From Camellia lanceoleosa (taxonomy: Eukaryota; Streptophyta; Magnoliopsida; Ericales; Theaceae), in the NCBI GenBank assembly GCA_025200525.1, contig CM045762.1, positions 80,443,893-80,507,892 of the forward strand: a DNA stretch of 64,000 bases, in the 5' to 3' direction. Made by a program: the position numbers and the translations under genes. Numbering within the stretch: the stretch's first letter is position 1; every line of letters starts with the position of its first letter. The notes beneath the pieces were generated by a model. The model made no database searches. It had not been told where the DNA came from and worked only from the letters and a program-made list of their open reading frames with translations. This document shows, in pieces, positions 12,090-23,180 of the stretch.

Positions 12090-12891
12090 GTTGACCTTTC
12101 ATCTTATACTTTTGAACACATTTGACAAGGAATTGCAGTGTCAACTTTGCCCAATTACATGCCCGCATACTGGTCACGTCCTTCACGGCATGAACGAACG
12201 ACAGGCTCAATGCGGTCATTGTGATAGGACACAACACGGCCCCCAACACGTACAGCGCAAACTTTCGCCGAAACTTGTCGTCCGCACCATCACTCTCAGT
12301 CAGATAAACTCTCAACTGGTTCAAAGGAATCATTCCCTTAACAGCTCTAACCTCTTCGTAGACATTGGGATATGTGTCTATTGAACCAGTGAACTGCACG
12401 TCATTGCCTTCTGACCGTATACCTAATAAGACATGCACTTCCTCACAGGTGAGCCTCAGGTGACGGCCATGAACAATCAATGAACACGTGTCGGGATCGA
12501 AGTTCTGTACCAAACATTGGCACAAGTTGTGATCTATACGGGTACACTTTAACCTGAGGAGGCCACCGAACCCAATATCAATGACTGCCTGCTTCTGTGC
12601 TTCGTTACACCGGTTCACGATATCAACAATTGCCTTCAATGATTTGCGGACTTGCATTTTACTCTGCAATGTTATTAACGTGAACATTAATACACAAATT
12701 TAACCAACATCGTGTCGATATCAGGTCCTCCCCAAATGCAGTTACGAAAACATTAAGTACGCAAATACCTTTGTAGATTTCTTTGCAACTTGTTCGCCCA
12801 GTTCCTTGGCACTTGCCTTAGCCATGTCTTGAAACCTCTTCTTCTCATCACCGGGGAGTTCCTTCCACCTTTCCCTAATATCCTTTCGGCT
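12090..12891 (-). pseudogene. HMG-like and GFGGLL plant-domain exons
   Basis: 12769-12891 (41 codons) encodes SRKDIRERWKELPGDEKKRF followed by QDMAKASAKEL, which resembles the helix 2-3 region of an HMG box. 12090-12663 begins SKMQVRKSLKAIVDIV and carries IDIGFGGLLRLKC, LVQNFDPDTCSLIVHGR and LTCEEVHVLLGI, the pattern of the plant mobile/DUF1985-type domain found N-terminal to Ulp1 in plant genes. It ends at a C|GTGAGG donor (12088-12089). No stop interrupts the 191 codons. The neighbouring in-phase protease exons support one gene. Confidence 0.7.
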
Positions 12892-13706
12892 CTGTAAGTG
12901 TTACACCAATGTGACGTACATACAGGACAAATAAGAACTGTAAGTCCAAAATAATTGTCACCAGAAGTTGTATCACTCGCAATGTGTGCACATTTTGTGG
13001 TTTTTACATATGATTGCACATACAAATTACTATTTTGCACACATTTGAAATAAAAATGGACATGGACTTTTACAAATAATCGGAGTTTATAAGAACATGT
13101 AATATGGCGTCTATGACTGCTGGAAATCGCTGAATGCGATACAATAGAAGCACATGACTGGTGTGCGCATGGAATAGAAGTCCATACTTGGCTATCACAG
13201 CAATCACGTGTTTCCATCATTGTACCCTACTTAGTACATGTCTGTACACTAACCATTTTCTGTCCGGGGTTGTCTGCTTCTCGTCTTTCCTTGAATTATT
13301 GCTGGCTACAACCATTGTGAATTTCGGCATAAGTATATGTTAGATATGGATGGATATATATACATTTATGTACACAAATCGCAACTATTGACATTAAGGG
13401 ACCAATTTGTGACACAAACAAATTTGGTCCCAATTACATAATAATGCATCAGTAATGTCCAATTTTCGTTGCTAAAAATATAATAACCACATGATTTCTG
13501 CAACAACAATTAGGTTTGTAAGAAATTATTTTGGCTCTTATTTTTGGTCTCTAAAATCTTAATCTATTGTGAGTACAAAGTGAAATTTGCACACACGCAA
13601 ACTATGAGTACAAAATATGTAATGCACAATTGTGCAAAAATACTGTAGGCCATTTTTGACGAGAGGGATTCATATTGTGAGCCGCTTTCAAGGACACGGA
13701 TCGAAC

Positions 13707-13814
13707 CTGTAAAAAATAAATGGTCCAACTAGCCACTTTCGACGAGGGGGCTCGGTAATGTCAACCGTTTTGATTCGTGAACCTTCGCCACTTGGCTTCA
13801 ATGTTTTCCTTTGC
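13707..13814 (-). other. Candidate upstream exon of the Ulp1 gene
   Basis: Minus-strand acceptor TTACAG (13815-13816) and donor CAG|GTTCGA (13705-13706) bound an open 108-nt block reading KTLKPSGEGSRIKTVD followed by ITEPPRRKWLVGPF. A second possible exon near 13257-13301 encodes NNSRKDEKQTTPDRK. I could not make the phases agree with the exon at 12769-12891, so both are tentative. Confidence 0.3.
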
Positions 13815-15250
13815 CTGTAACAAATATCGGCATAAATGAAATTTTATTGAAGGCCAAATTACATCAGTGGTATGTACGTTTTATGCATTCTATTATCTTC
13901 GTCGGTTAACTTTAAAGGCAGTCAATCTTGCCTTATCATTTGGAAAGTTGTGGCATTTTCGTGAAATTGGTAATGTCGTTTTCCGTTGTGACCGAAAATT
14001 ATTAACTGAAGTGGTTTAGTATAACTCAGTCAATTATGGATTTCACAATTTCTCTCCACAGAATATGCGACATGTGCCGTATGTGCACACATTCTGCTAA
14101 GAAATGGACAGAGTTTTAATCCATGACACGAAATTCATGGTGCAATTTGAGGCTATCGCAAATGTGTGAAACTCAAATTGCACAACCTCCTCATGACAGT
14201 ACATACCGCCACAATATGTCCTACGAGCAGAATCAGAATTTAGTAATGCGTCTGAGGAACATATCCTTGCAAACCTAATTGTATGAAATAGTGAACGACA
14301 TAAACTCACAGTTGCTTTGCATTGTCTGACATATCGCCCATATCCAATTACGATAATTCCTGCAAAGAATTTCATACAATATTGATAAGGATGCACAAAG
14401 AACGTTACTCCCAAATTGTAACAAAACAAAATTCATTGTTAACAACTTACAATGAACGGACCATTCAGTCGTACATACATTGTACGAGTGGTACTTTTCG
14501 TTTATTGTGCAAGTGTGATATGTTGTCATTAATTTATACACCTATGGCATGCCACTGTTTTACAAAAAGTAATTGGCCATATGTTGTACTCATTTTATAG
14601 TATTGACGACTTCAAGCCAGAAACAACAACCAATACGCACACTTCAAACAGGGCCACATGGGACATTCAACCCAAGAGCACCCATACGCAACTTACATTC
14701 ATGCAGAGAAATAAAAAACCGGCTACACTGCTCAACCAAGACCGTTTGTCACTATGGAACTCCTCAATGGCAATATAAGTTTGTCACCCGTCTAGTTTGT
14801 ATACCTAATCGTACGTATGGTTTCAATGACCTAACGAGGAACAGTTTAATAGTTGAGAAATGGTAATGTCGTGTGAGTGGAACACAGCAAGTCGTAATAA
14901 TAATGTGCTCCGAAAGAAAAAATAGACAGACTCACACATGCTCGAGAAAATGGTGAGTGTTACCGTCGGCGAGCTGGCGCAGTCGAAATGGAAAGACAGA
15001 CAGACAGAGACAGAGAGTGTGTGTTATTGGAGATGGATAGCAAAACCGAAATGCAGAGAGAATGATGGATAGCAAAGTTGCCAAAATTGTATGTGGGAAA
15101 TGGAAATGAGTTGGTGAGATTAGAAAGGCTACGGCATGTGGGTCATCATGTAAAGTACTGCCTCTGTGGGATTTCATAGGCTTTGTCTGCCAACTTCGGT
15201 TTTTGTTCCAAATTTGGGAGGGAAACGGAAACGTACGTGACACTATCTAG
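13815..15250. other. No clear gene; possible 5' region of the Ulp1 gene
   Basis: I see no confident exon. A minus-strand CT-rich tract (14990-15020) followed by a GC-richer block at 14940-14985 resembles a plant 5' UTR, which would fit the start of the minus-strand gene. The listed ORFs on both strands have no recognisable content. Confidence 0.25.
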
Positions 15251-15252
15251 TA

Positions 15253-15789
15253 AGGCCAAGTTTGGCACGTGCCAAATGCAATTAAAAAGTCAAAAACTTA
15301 CTCAAAAAGTTAAAAAGTTATCACTATTCACCAAAATATCATATAGTACGGCTGCACAACTCTCAATCCTAATTTTTCCCTACACACTAATTTATACAAT
15401 TTTTTAATATACATTTTTCCATAAAAAGTCAAAAAGTTAACCCAAACAACCATATTTTTCTCCTCAACTTTTTAGTCCAAAAAGTCAAAAAATGCACTTA
15501 TTTAGGACATCTCAAACAACCCCTAATGCCAAGTTTGGCATGTGGCCAAAAAGTCAAAAAGTTACTCAAAGAAGTTAAAACTTATCACTATTGACCAAAA
15601 GTCAAAAATTACGGTTGCGCAACTCCCAATCCTAATTTTTCCCTACACACTAATTTATACAATTTTTTAATACACATTTTTTCACAAAAAGTCAAAAAAT
15701 TAACCCAAACAACCATATTTTTTTCCCTCAACTTTTTACTCTAAAAAGTCAAAAAGTTCACTTATTTAGGACATCCCAAACAACCCCTA
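15253..15789. repeat. Tandem pair of a roughly 270-bp MITE-like unit
   Basis: Unit 1 runs about 15253-15523 and unit 2 about 15524-15789. Both start with gccaagtttggca and end cattt..aggacatc.caaacaacccctaa, and both share ttttccctacacactaatttatacaatttttta in the middle (given in full at 15370-15404 and 15637-15671). Related half-units occur at 15790-15960 and 17470-17635 (gggttgtttgggatgttct, then aaataagatgatgtgactta). The unit is rich in aaaagtcaaaaag. No coding potential. Confidence 0.7.
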
Positions 15790-16114
15790 AATATTTGGGA
15801 TATTCTAAAGGTGTACTTTTTGACTTTTTGTGAAATATGAGTTCTGTTTGGATTGGGGTTCAATTGATTTGTGTGAGAGGTGATATGACTTAAATAAGAT
15901 GATGTGACTTAAAGTTGCACTGATTATAGGTTTGACGTGCCATTTTATCTTATTAATTATTTTTGCTTGATTTTTTGGTTTTTGTTTATTTTTCACAAAT
16001 GAGGCGTAGCGTAAGGTAGGGTAACGTTAAATTCAATTTTCGGCCTATAAATTAAAAATTAAATTTCGTATGGCCCTATGAATTTAATTTTTTTGTGTTG
16101 TTCAGTTATGAATT

Positions 16115-16163
16115 ATAAATTACAAATTTAGTATTATGAATTAAATATAAATTTGTAATTTAT
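16115..16163. repeat. Perfect 16-bp inverted repeat (hairpin)
   Basis: ATAAATTACAAATTTA at 16115-16130 is exactly reverse-complemented at 16148-16163, with a 17-nt loop. It lies between MITE fragments and is probably part of one. Confidence 0.75.
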
Positions 16164-16169
16164 ACTTAT

Positions 16170-16330
16170 CCAGTCCGTCGAACCAAACATTTGATTCACT
16201 ACAAATACTCCAATTTTCGCATCTAATCTGATGAGTAAACAAACATACGATACAAATACACCCGAACCGACTGGTCGACGGACAATGTATCGCACGACTA
16301 ACAGTCTGGTGGATTACAATCCCCGCTTAC
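16170..16330. mobile_element. MITE fragment related to 16785-17240
   Basis: The order of motifs (accaaaca, catctaat, gactaaacaaacata, gatacaaat, ggacaatgtatc, actaa.agtc, gattacaat) matches the 3' half of the longer element at 17085-17235. Only one half is present here. A TA-rich microsatellite follows at 16422-16500. Confidence 0.5.
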
Positions 16331-16784
16331 GCAGTCCAAAGAAAGAGGGCAAACTGTGTGAATGATGATACAATGGATGGATTAAAGGGTATATTAAGAT
16401 CCGTGTCTAGCAGAATTTGTCAATATATATATATATGTATATATACATATATATATGTAATAAACAAATGTGAAGGGTATACATATATATGTAATACGAT
16501 CTCCAATGGGGGACTACTAATCCCATCTATGGAGGGTATCATAATCCCAACGTATTCCGAATACACAAATATTGGCCATTGCATTGGACATTGCTGTTCG
16601 GCCCGTAGGGGCCATCACGGGACCCGTTTTGATAATCTAAATCGTTAAATGTGTACAGCTCGTCGAGTACTACATGCCTATGAAAAATCACGTTGATTGG
16701 ATATCGATAACTATCTGATCGGAGTAGTTTTCTTTCAACCGTTAACTATAACACCATCCTTTATTCTTATACAAAACAGACATA

Positions 16785-17240
16785 GGGTGTGTTTGTTTTG
16801 AACATGATTTTTAATAGACATAGGGTGTGTTTGTTTTGAAGGATTAGGGAGTAGGATTGGACTATTAGTCCTATCGGACTAATAGTCCATTATTTGTTTC
16901 ATTTTTTTTGTTCCGGACTATTTGTTCCACAAATATGGGACTATCCTATCCCATGGGGGGAGGTGGGATAGAAACCATGGGATTGGTATCCCATGGGATT
17001 ATGTTGTGAAATGTCCATTTCACCCTCCATGCTATTACTTAGCAAACAATTAGAAAAGGATAAAATAGTCATTTGAGCATTTATCCTTCTCCATTATATT
17101 TCAAACAAACATTAACTAAAAATAGTCCAATCTAGACATCTAATCCCATGACTAAACAAACATAAGATACAAATTTAGTCAAACAAAATAATCCCAGGAC
17201 AATGTATCCCAGGACTAATAGTCCGATAGATTACAATCTA
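16785..17240. mobile_element. MITE-like element with duplicated left end
   Basis: It begins with agacatagggtgtgtttg, present twice (about 16785 and 16816), then ggactattagtcctat..ggactaatagtcc, and closes with ccaggactaatagtccgat and gattacaatc. The ggactattagtcc motif and its partner at the far end are inverted, as expected of a non-autonomous DNA element. No coding capacity. Exact ends and target duplication are not certain. Confidence 0.5.
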
Positions 17241-17689
17241 GCCTGCGTCATGACTAAAGTGGAGACTGGGCTCGTTTGGGAACAGGCTGATTTACAATTT
17301 TTTTGTCTATTTGGCTAAAATATGAGCTAAAAAAAACTAGTATGTTTAGGACGACTACAGTACAGTTTTTTACGAAAAGATATGCAAAAAGTAGAGAAAA
17401 AAATAAAATCTTTGACTTTTTTGTCTCAGTTGTTGGCTTTTTCATTTTTTTTAGTGAATTTTTGGATTTTTGGGGGTTGTTTGGGATGTTCTAATTAAGT
17501 GCACTTTTGGACTTTTTATGAAATATGGGTTGGGTTTGAAGTGATGTAGTAGAGAGGTGATGTGACTTAAATAAGATGATGTGACTTAAATAGGATAGTG
17601 ACTTTTTGACTTTTTTTTTAACATGCCAAACTTTTAGTCTAAAAATTAAAATAAAGAAATACAAATTCTCGTTTTCCCGCTCTGCTATA
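17241..17689. mobile_element. MITE fragments
   Basis: 17470-17635 resembles 15790-15960 (gggttgtttgggatgt, gaggtgatgtgacttaaataagatg, then ctttttgacttttttt and aacatgccaaact). The remainder is AT-rich with no recognisable feature. Confidence 0.45.
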
Positions 17690-17935
17690 CAGGTTATACA
17701 GAGTATACACCTCAATCTCACTCTCACTCCCCCTCACTCTCATACTCACTCCTCCTCCACCGAACCCAGCCTGACCGGCGACCACTCCCGAGGGCGACCC
17801 ACTCGTAAACCCAACCCACCGCTGTATCCCTCATTTTCTCGGCTTCGCGAACCATAGCTCCACCGCGACCACCATCGGTTGTAGCGAAGGAATTTGTTGA
17901 GGAGAACGTGGGCTTTCAGGCCATAGATGAACCAG
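17690..17935 (+). other. Possible leader exon of the GRF gene
   Basis: A GC- and CT-rich island (ctcactctcactcccc, then ccgcgaccaccatcgg) stands out from AT-rich surroundings and ends at a good donor CCAG|GTTTGT at 17936. It resembles a plant 5' UTR exon. The next coding start is about 1 kb downstream at 18979, so the link is only positional. An ORF of 83 codons here is Pro/Ser-rich and unconvincing. Confidence 0.3.
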
Positions 17936-18978
17936 GTTTGTCATCCAAACACTGAAATAAAAAGTTAGGGTTGTGATTGACAAAAAAGATTTGAAATTTG
18001 GAAATTAGGGCTTCCAAAATTAGGGCTTTCAAAATTACTCATTCAAAATTAGGGCGTCGAAAATTAGGGCTTTGAAAATTACTGTTATGCAAATACATAA
18101 ATGGTATGATTGATAAATGTGGAACATATTGTGAGGAACATACATGCATTTACCTTTTAGAGTTGAAGTATAAATTTTGTAGAACGTAGTATGATTATGC
18201 AGAAAGTGATCGAACATAAAATGAAAGGATCACATCTTTGCAGGACATAGTATGATTATGCAGATTGATAATTAGTTGAACAAATGCATATAGTTGTGTA
18301 ATTTTCAATGTGTGATTGATAATTGAATTTTGGTGTATTTGTTGTCAATCACGCATGATTTGTTGTAATGAACTGCTATCAACTAATATGTTAGCTGCGT
18401 GAATTGAATTAACTATTATCAACATTGATAACTATTATCAACATTGATAACTATTATCAAACTGAACTGAAATGTTCATAACTATTACTGATTTGTTGAT
18501 AAGTATTTCATTGTGCTTCGTTCAAAATCACGTGTGATTTGTTGATAACTATTAGTTGAATCACACTCTCCAACAATCTGCCCATAATCATTTCACTTCA
18601 GTATGATTTGTCGATAATAGTTGTGTAACATGTGTGATTGATAATTGAATTGACATTGAACTCATATGTTTGTAAAACTGCCATGTTTGTTCAGTTTGAA
18701 AATGCTATGCGTGTAGCATGTGTGTAATTAATCACAAATGCTATGTTTGAAACTAAAGAAAATGACTGACATTGAACTGTGCTGTTTGTTCAAATGCCAT
18801 TAACAGTTTAGTCTGTGTAACCTCTGTTCAAATGCTATTAAACATGGCAGTTTGAACAAATAGATGTTTTCAGTAAAGACACACTCTGTCCCTCAAATTC
18901 AAACAGAATTGCTATTAACCCCATCAAACACAAGCATAGCAGAGCACTACAAATTTCTCATGTATGTAGATTTAAAAA
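17936..18978. other. AT-rich stretch with short repeats
   Basis: 18000-18078 repeats aaaattagggctt about five times with small changes. 18418-18465 repeats tattatcaacattgataac. Motifs gtgtgattgataattgaa recur around 18310 and 18634. If 17690-17935 is a leader exon, this is its intron. Confidence 0.35.
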
Positions 18979-19452
18979 ATGGATTATTCTTCTAACATTA
19001 GCAACATAAGATTACGACCGAGGATGTGTAATTGTGGAAGAACCGCTGCCATACATATTGTAAGAACCAATGAGAATGGCAATGAAGGGTGTTTGTTCTT
19101 TGTTTGCCCATCAAAATATGTAAGTAGGTATTGGAAATTTTAATCCTTTACTAGTCACATTAATATTTGTCGTATTCAACTAACTGATTGTCATGCATTG
19201 TAGAGTACCACTCTCACTCCCCATTGCAATTACTTCAAGTTCGTGGCTGAAGATGATGAAGACGTTACGTCCACAATCTGTTCGAACACTAGAGCTTGTG
19301 ATACTATAACAGTAGAAGACTTTAACGATGTAAGGACCAGGCTTCATGACTTGCAAAATGACCATGGTCGAAGGCTTGAAAGGATAGAAAATAATATCAA
19401 AGCGATGGTGTATTTCATTATATTTTCTATCATTTTGTACTTGATCATGTAA
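18979..19452 (+). CDS. GRF-type zinc-finger protein with C-terminal membrane anchor
   Basis: Two exons: 18979-19119 (47 codons from ATG) and 19204-19452, joined by a GT-AG intron 19120-19203 in phase 0, giving 129 residues. The N-terminal part has the GRF zinc-binding pattern: CNCGR (residues 17-21), FFVCP (40-44) and HCNYFKF just after the splice, i.e. Cys-x-Cys ... Cys ... Cys plus the aromatic/basic face that binds single-stranded nucleic acid in GRF proteins. A charged helix (DVRTRLHDLQNDHGRRLERI) follows, then a hydrophobic tail MVYFIIFSIILYLIM that should form a membrane segment. This zinc finger, coiled coil and tail anchor layout is a common, poorly characterised plant family. No stop or frameshift is present. 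The start is the first ATG upstream of the finger. Its partner and function are unknown to me. Confidence 0.82.
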
Positions 19453-19904
19453 CTTTTGTACTTTTTTGTATTTTGGAAAATTGAATGGAAGTTTGTACCA
19501 GTTTTGGTCGTATTGTACTTCATGATGCAACTAATGTTTATGGAATGAATTTTATTATGATGTAACTTATGTAACTTGTTTAATAGCTTTGTGGAATGAA
19601 TTTTATTATGGAATGAATGTACGGAATGAATTTTATAAGTTATTATGATGTAACTTACAATTTTATTATCGAATGAATTTTGGGAAACATTAGTCTCATT
19701 GTTAGAGCTTTGTGGATGCTATTTGGCAGATCTGTGGATGAATTTTGTGGATGCTATGTGGATTCATTTTTGTGGATGCTATGTGGCTGAATTTTGTGGA
19801 TGCTTTGTGGATGACTGAATTTTGTGGGTGCTTTGTCACTTATTTGTGAGCTGTTGTCTGTTGCAGGTTCTGTTATCTGGGTGCATGAATTTTGGTTGTA
19901 ATGA
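19453..19904. repeat. GRF 3' region with ggaatgaattttatta and gtggatgctatgtgg repeats
   Basis: 19550-19680 repeats ggaatgaatttta and gatgtaactta several times. 19725-19820 repeats ttttgtggatgctatgtgg four or five times with changes. No gene seen. Confidence 0.5.
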
Positions 19905-20345
19905 ACTTTTGTTGAAAAAATTATTTCACAAATGGAGTAACTTTTTAGATAACGTGTAAGTATTTCCAACAAAAGGTATAAACTTTAAAAAAAGGTGTAA
20001 GTTTTTTTAACAAAAGGTGTATATTTTATGAAATGTAGTTTTCCATAAAAGGTGTAAATTTTTTTAACAAAAGATGTATGTTATTTGACAAAATGTGTAT
20101 GTTTTGTTTTCAGAATGGTGTAACTTCAAATAAAAGGTGTAAATTTTTTTGTTGAAATTATTTTACAAAAGAGGTAACTTTTCCGAAAAGGTGTAAGTAT
20201 TTGAACGAAAATGTGTAAATTTCCAAAATAAATTATTTCACAAAAAACTGTAACCTTCCAGAATTACTATAAGTGTTTTCACAATAGATGAAATTAACTT
20301 CAAAAAAGGTGTAAGTTCCGTTTTTTCGTAGAACGAGTAAGTTGC
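19905..20345 (+). repeat. Array of 'aaaaggtgtaagt' motifs, direct orientation (composite copy A, left arm)
   Basis: The core ggtgtaa(a/g)tt recurs every 20-40 bp, separated by A/T tracts (ttttccataaaa, tttcacaaa). A higher-order pattern (attatttcacaaa, agtaactt, aaggtgtaagtattt) restarts near 19918 and 20160. It ends at aatcaaactgtatttgtgttgttc (20355-20378), which recurs at 22190. Confidence 0.7.
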
Positions 20346-20394
20346 TACAACGCAATCAAACTGTATTTGTGTTGTTCATGGTTCGATATCGATA

Positions 20395-20765
20395 TAGACA
20401 GACAGAGACGAAGGGAGGGAGGGAGAGAGACGGACGAATATCGACAGGCAGAGACCGAGATAGGCATGGTTGGACAGAGAGAGACGAACCCAGATCGACA
20501 CAGAAAAACCAAGATCGATACAGACAGAGATCGGCAGACAGCGAGAGCCCATATAGACATGGTTCGATAGAGAAAGAGGGACCCAGATCGACACAGACGA
20601 ACCAAGATCGATACAGACAGAGATCGGCAGACAAAGAGAGAGAGACCAACATCGACAGAGAAGAGCCAGAGATGGACAAAGAGTGACCAAGATGGATAGA
20701 GACAGAAAAATCCTTTGATTTGCACCACCGGCGGTGGCGGTGGCGGTGGCGGTGGCAATGTCAGT
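20395..20765. repeat. Purine-rich gacagagatcgaca repeat plus GGTGGC core (composite copy A)
   Basis: 20395-20700 is a degenerate repeat of gacagagatcgaca/gacaga on the plus strand. It is followed by cctttgatttgc and a run of GGTGGC (20730-20756). The reverse strand gives long Ser/Leu/Cys ORFs that are by-products of the repeat. The same order occurs at 22375-22700. Confidence 0.7.
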
Positions 20766-20944
20766 TAGCGGTGGGTAATGGTGGGCCGCGACAGTTGGCT
20801 GGTCGGTGGTGATAAAATTTTCAACGTATAAGTCGTCGATAAAATTTAGAGTTTCTTTTGGGAACTTATATCTTTTGTAAAAACGAAACACTCAGCTTGA
20901 GAGCTTATATCTTTTGTAAAAACGTAACATATTCAGCTTGATTG

Positions 20945-21130
20945 GGTCACAAAGTTTACACCTATTTCTAAAAATTTACACCTTTTCGAGAAAATATTTA
21001 CAAATTTTTTGAAAAATTACACATTTTGTGGCAAAACCTTTTTCATAAAATTTACACTTATTATTTGAAGTTACACCTTTAGTGAAAAAAAAAACTTACA
21101 TCTTTTCTAAGGTCATTTACACCTTTTTTG
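20945..21130 (-). repeat. Inverted 'ttacaccttttt' array (composite copy A, right arm)
   Basis: The motif of the left arm appears here in reverse-complement form (ttacacc(t/a)tttt) at 20955, 20975, 21055, 21070 and 21115, preceded by cgataaaattt. The composite is therefore bounded by motif arrays pointing inward from both sides. Confidence 0.65.
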
Positions 21131-21169
21131 TCAAATAATTTCTTTTAACAAACTTTATCAAAGCATATT

Positions 21170-22190
21170 TTCCATAAAACGTGTAAATTTTCAAAAAAGG
21201 TCTAATTGTCTTCACCAAAGATGTAACTCCTATTTAAAAGGTGTAAATTTTTGAAAATTTTTTGTTTCACAAAAGGAGTACCTTTTTAGAAGAGGTGTAA
21301 GTTTTTAAAAGAAGGTGTGAACTTGATGAAAACATATTTTCCATAGAAGGTGTAAATTTTTGAAAAAGGTTTAAGTGTTGCTGGCAGAAAAGGTGTAATA
21401 TCCCATAAAAAGTGTAAATTTTATGGTAAAAGTTATTCACAAAAGCAGTAACCATTCAGAAAATGTGTAAGTATTCCCACAAAAAGGTGTAACCATTCAG
21501 AAAAGGTTTATGTTTTTAACAAAAGATATAAATTTTATGCAAATATTCTTTCCATGAAAGGTGTATATTTTCAAAAACTTGTATGTGGTTTTCACAAAAG
21601 ATTGAAGTTATGTCACAAATGGTGTAACTTCCCATTAAAGGTGTAAATTTTATGGAAAATATAATTCAGATTTCCATAAAAGGTGTAAACATTTTCAGAA
21701 AAAATGTAAGTTATGTCACAAAAGGTGTAAGTTCTAATGTAAGGTATATTTTCTCGAAAAAATTGTTTCACAAACAGAGTAACTTCTCATAAAAGGTGTA
21801 ATTATTTCCACCAAAAGGTGTAAACTTTCAGAAAACATTTAAGTTTTTAACAAAAGGTGTAAATTTTATGAAAATATATTTTCCATGGGTATAAATTTTT
21901 TCACACAAGATGTAAATTATTTGATAAAAAGTGTAAGTTCGGTTCTCAGAAAATGTGTAAGTTCCAATAAAAGGTGTAAATTCTTTTAATAACATTCTTT
22001 ACAATAGTAGTAACTTCTCAAAAAAGGTGTAAGTATTTCAACGAAAAGGTGTAAATTTTACAAAATAAATTATTACACAAATGTGTAACCTTCCACAAAT
22101 AGTGTAAGTGTTTTCACAAGAGATGTAAGTAACTTCGCATGACGTGTAAGTTCCGTTTTTTCACAAAACGTGTAAGTTCCTAAAATCCAA
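21170..22190 (+). repeat. Long 'ggtgtaa' array (composite copy B, left arm)
   Basis: About 1 kb of the same motif as at 19905-20345, with higher-order restarts (ttcacaaa.gagtaac) near 21258, 21428, 21768 and 22005. It closes with ccaatcaaactgtatttgtc (22189-22208). Confidence 0.7.
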
Positions 22191-22374
22191 TCAAACTGTA
22201 TTTGTCTTGTTCAAATAATGGCAATGTGAGAGAGAAGGGCGTTTTGGTGGGCTTAGTCTTTCTCTCAGTAGAAGTCCGTTTCAGAGAAGACAAGTTTGGG
22301 AGGGCTTGGAATAGCAACTCCAAGTCCAAATCCAACCAAGTATGTCAATGTAAAAGAGAACCGTTTTTAATATA

Positions 22375-22379
22375 GAGCA

Positions 22380-22422
<43 letters not shown>

Positions 22423-22700
22423 GACAAACAGAGAGAGAGATGGACTGAGATCGACAGACATAGAGACCTACATGGACAGTGATCGACAGAGATAGCCAGA
22501 CCGAGATCGACAAAGAGGGACCGAAAGCGACAGAGATCGACAGAGAAATCGATAGAGAAGAGACCCACATGGACACAGACAGACCAAGATTGCTGGAGAT
22601 AGACCGAGATAGACAGGGATCGACAGAGAGAGATCGACATCGACAAAGAAAAAAACCTTTGATTTGCGGCAGCGGTGGCCGTGGAGGTGGCGATGTCAGA
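22375..22700. repeat. GA microsatellite, gatcgacagaga repeat and GGTGG core (composite copy B)
   Basis: A pure GA run (22384-22422) grades into gatcgacaga-type repeats and then into aacctttgatttgcgg and ggtggccgtggaggtggcg. The order matches 20395-20765. Confidence 0.7.
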
Positions 22701-22869
22701 CGGCAGTGAGCACCGGAGGACACCGACGCTTGGGTGGTCAGCGGGGGTCAGGATTGGTGGTGATTATTCTGTGTGCGTGTGAGAGAGAACAGAGAAGGTG
22801 TTGGTGGGAAACAGAGAAGAGGGGGGGCCGATGGTAATAAAATTTCAAACCTTTAGCGACTAAACTCTT

Positions 22870-23180
22870 ATTTGTCGATAAAATTTACACTAAACTAAAT
22901 GTTACACTTTTTTTGAAACATTATACCTTTTTTGAAATTTTTCTAAACTTATATCTTTTCATCAAAATACTTTCACCATTTTCTGAAGGTTTACACCTTT
23001 TACTGAAAGTTTATAAGTTTATACCATTTTGTAAAAGTTTACACCCATTTATGAAAATATTTTCACATTATTTAATTAGTTTACTTGCAAGGGACCCGTT
23101 CAGCAGGTCACCAATGTGTAAACTTTCAAGAAAATGTCGTATAACCCAATACATACAAGGTGTAAATGCAAAGTAGAAAG
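22870..23180 (-). repeat. Inverted 'ttacacc' array (composite copy B, right arm)
   Basis: Starts after gtcgataaaatttacac and carries ttacacttttt, tataccttttt, tttacaccttttac and tttacacccattt. It mirrors 20945-21130. The last motif copies (23150-23180) switch back to ggtgtaaat. Confidence 0.6.

Larger units (their letters stand above)
4921..12891 (-). pseudogene. Many-exon gene: HMG-like segment, conserved plant domain, Ulp1 (C48) protease; disrupted
   Basis: Exons on the minus strand, in gene order, with matching phases unless noted: 12769-12891, 12090-12663, 10682-10909, about 9880-10582 (donor uncertain), 9641-9697, 9409-9500, 8553-8656, a split exon (8396-8439 plus 5963-6040), 5473-5610, 5281-5393, 5109-5178 and 4921-5010. 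The link from the 574-nt exon to 10909 is not phase-checked, so an exon may be missing between them. Ulp1 proteases remove SUMO-like modifiers through a His-Asp-Cys triad; plants have many Ulp1 domains fused to other domains, often carried by Mutator-like elements. Two in-frame stops (10139-10141 and 10757-10759) and a solo LTR inside a protease exon make it a pseudogene in this haplotype. Further 5' exons probably lie in 13250-15200. Confidence 0.75.

Noticed and set aside
20345..20891. Long minus-strand Ser/Leu/Cys-rich ORFs over the purine block
   Set aside because: They are reverse translations of a gacaga/gatcgaca repeat, seen in all three frames and again at 22281-22723; no domain or splice context.
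19905..22190. Could the regular ggtgtaa arrays be a CRISPR-like array
   Set aside because: Unit spacing is irregular, the repeats are degenerate and the host is a plant; no cas genes.
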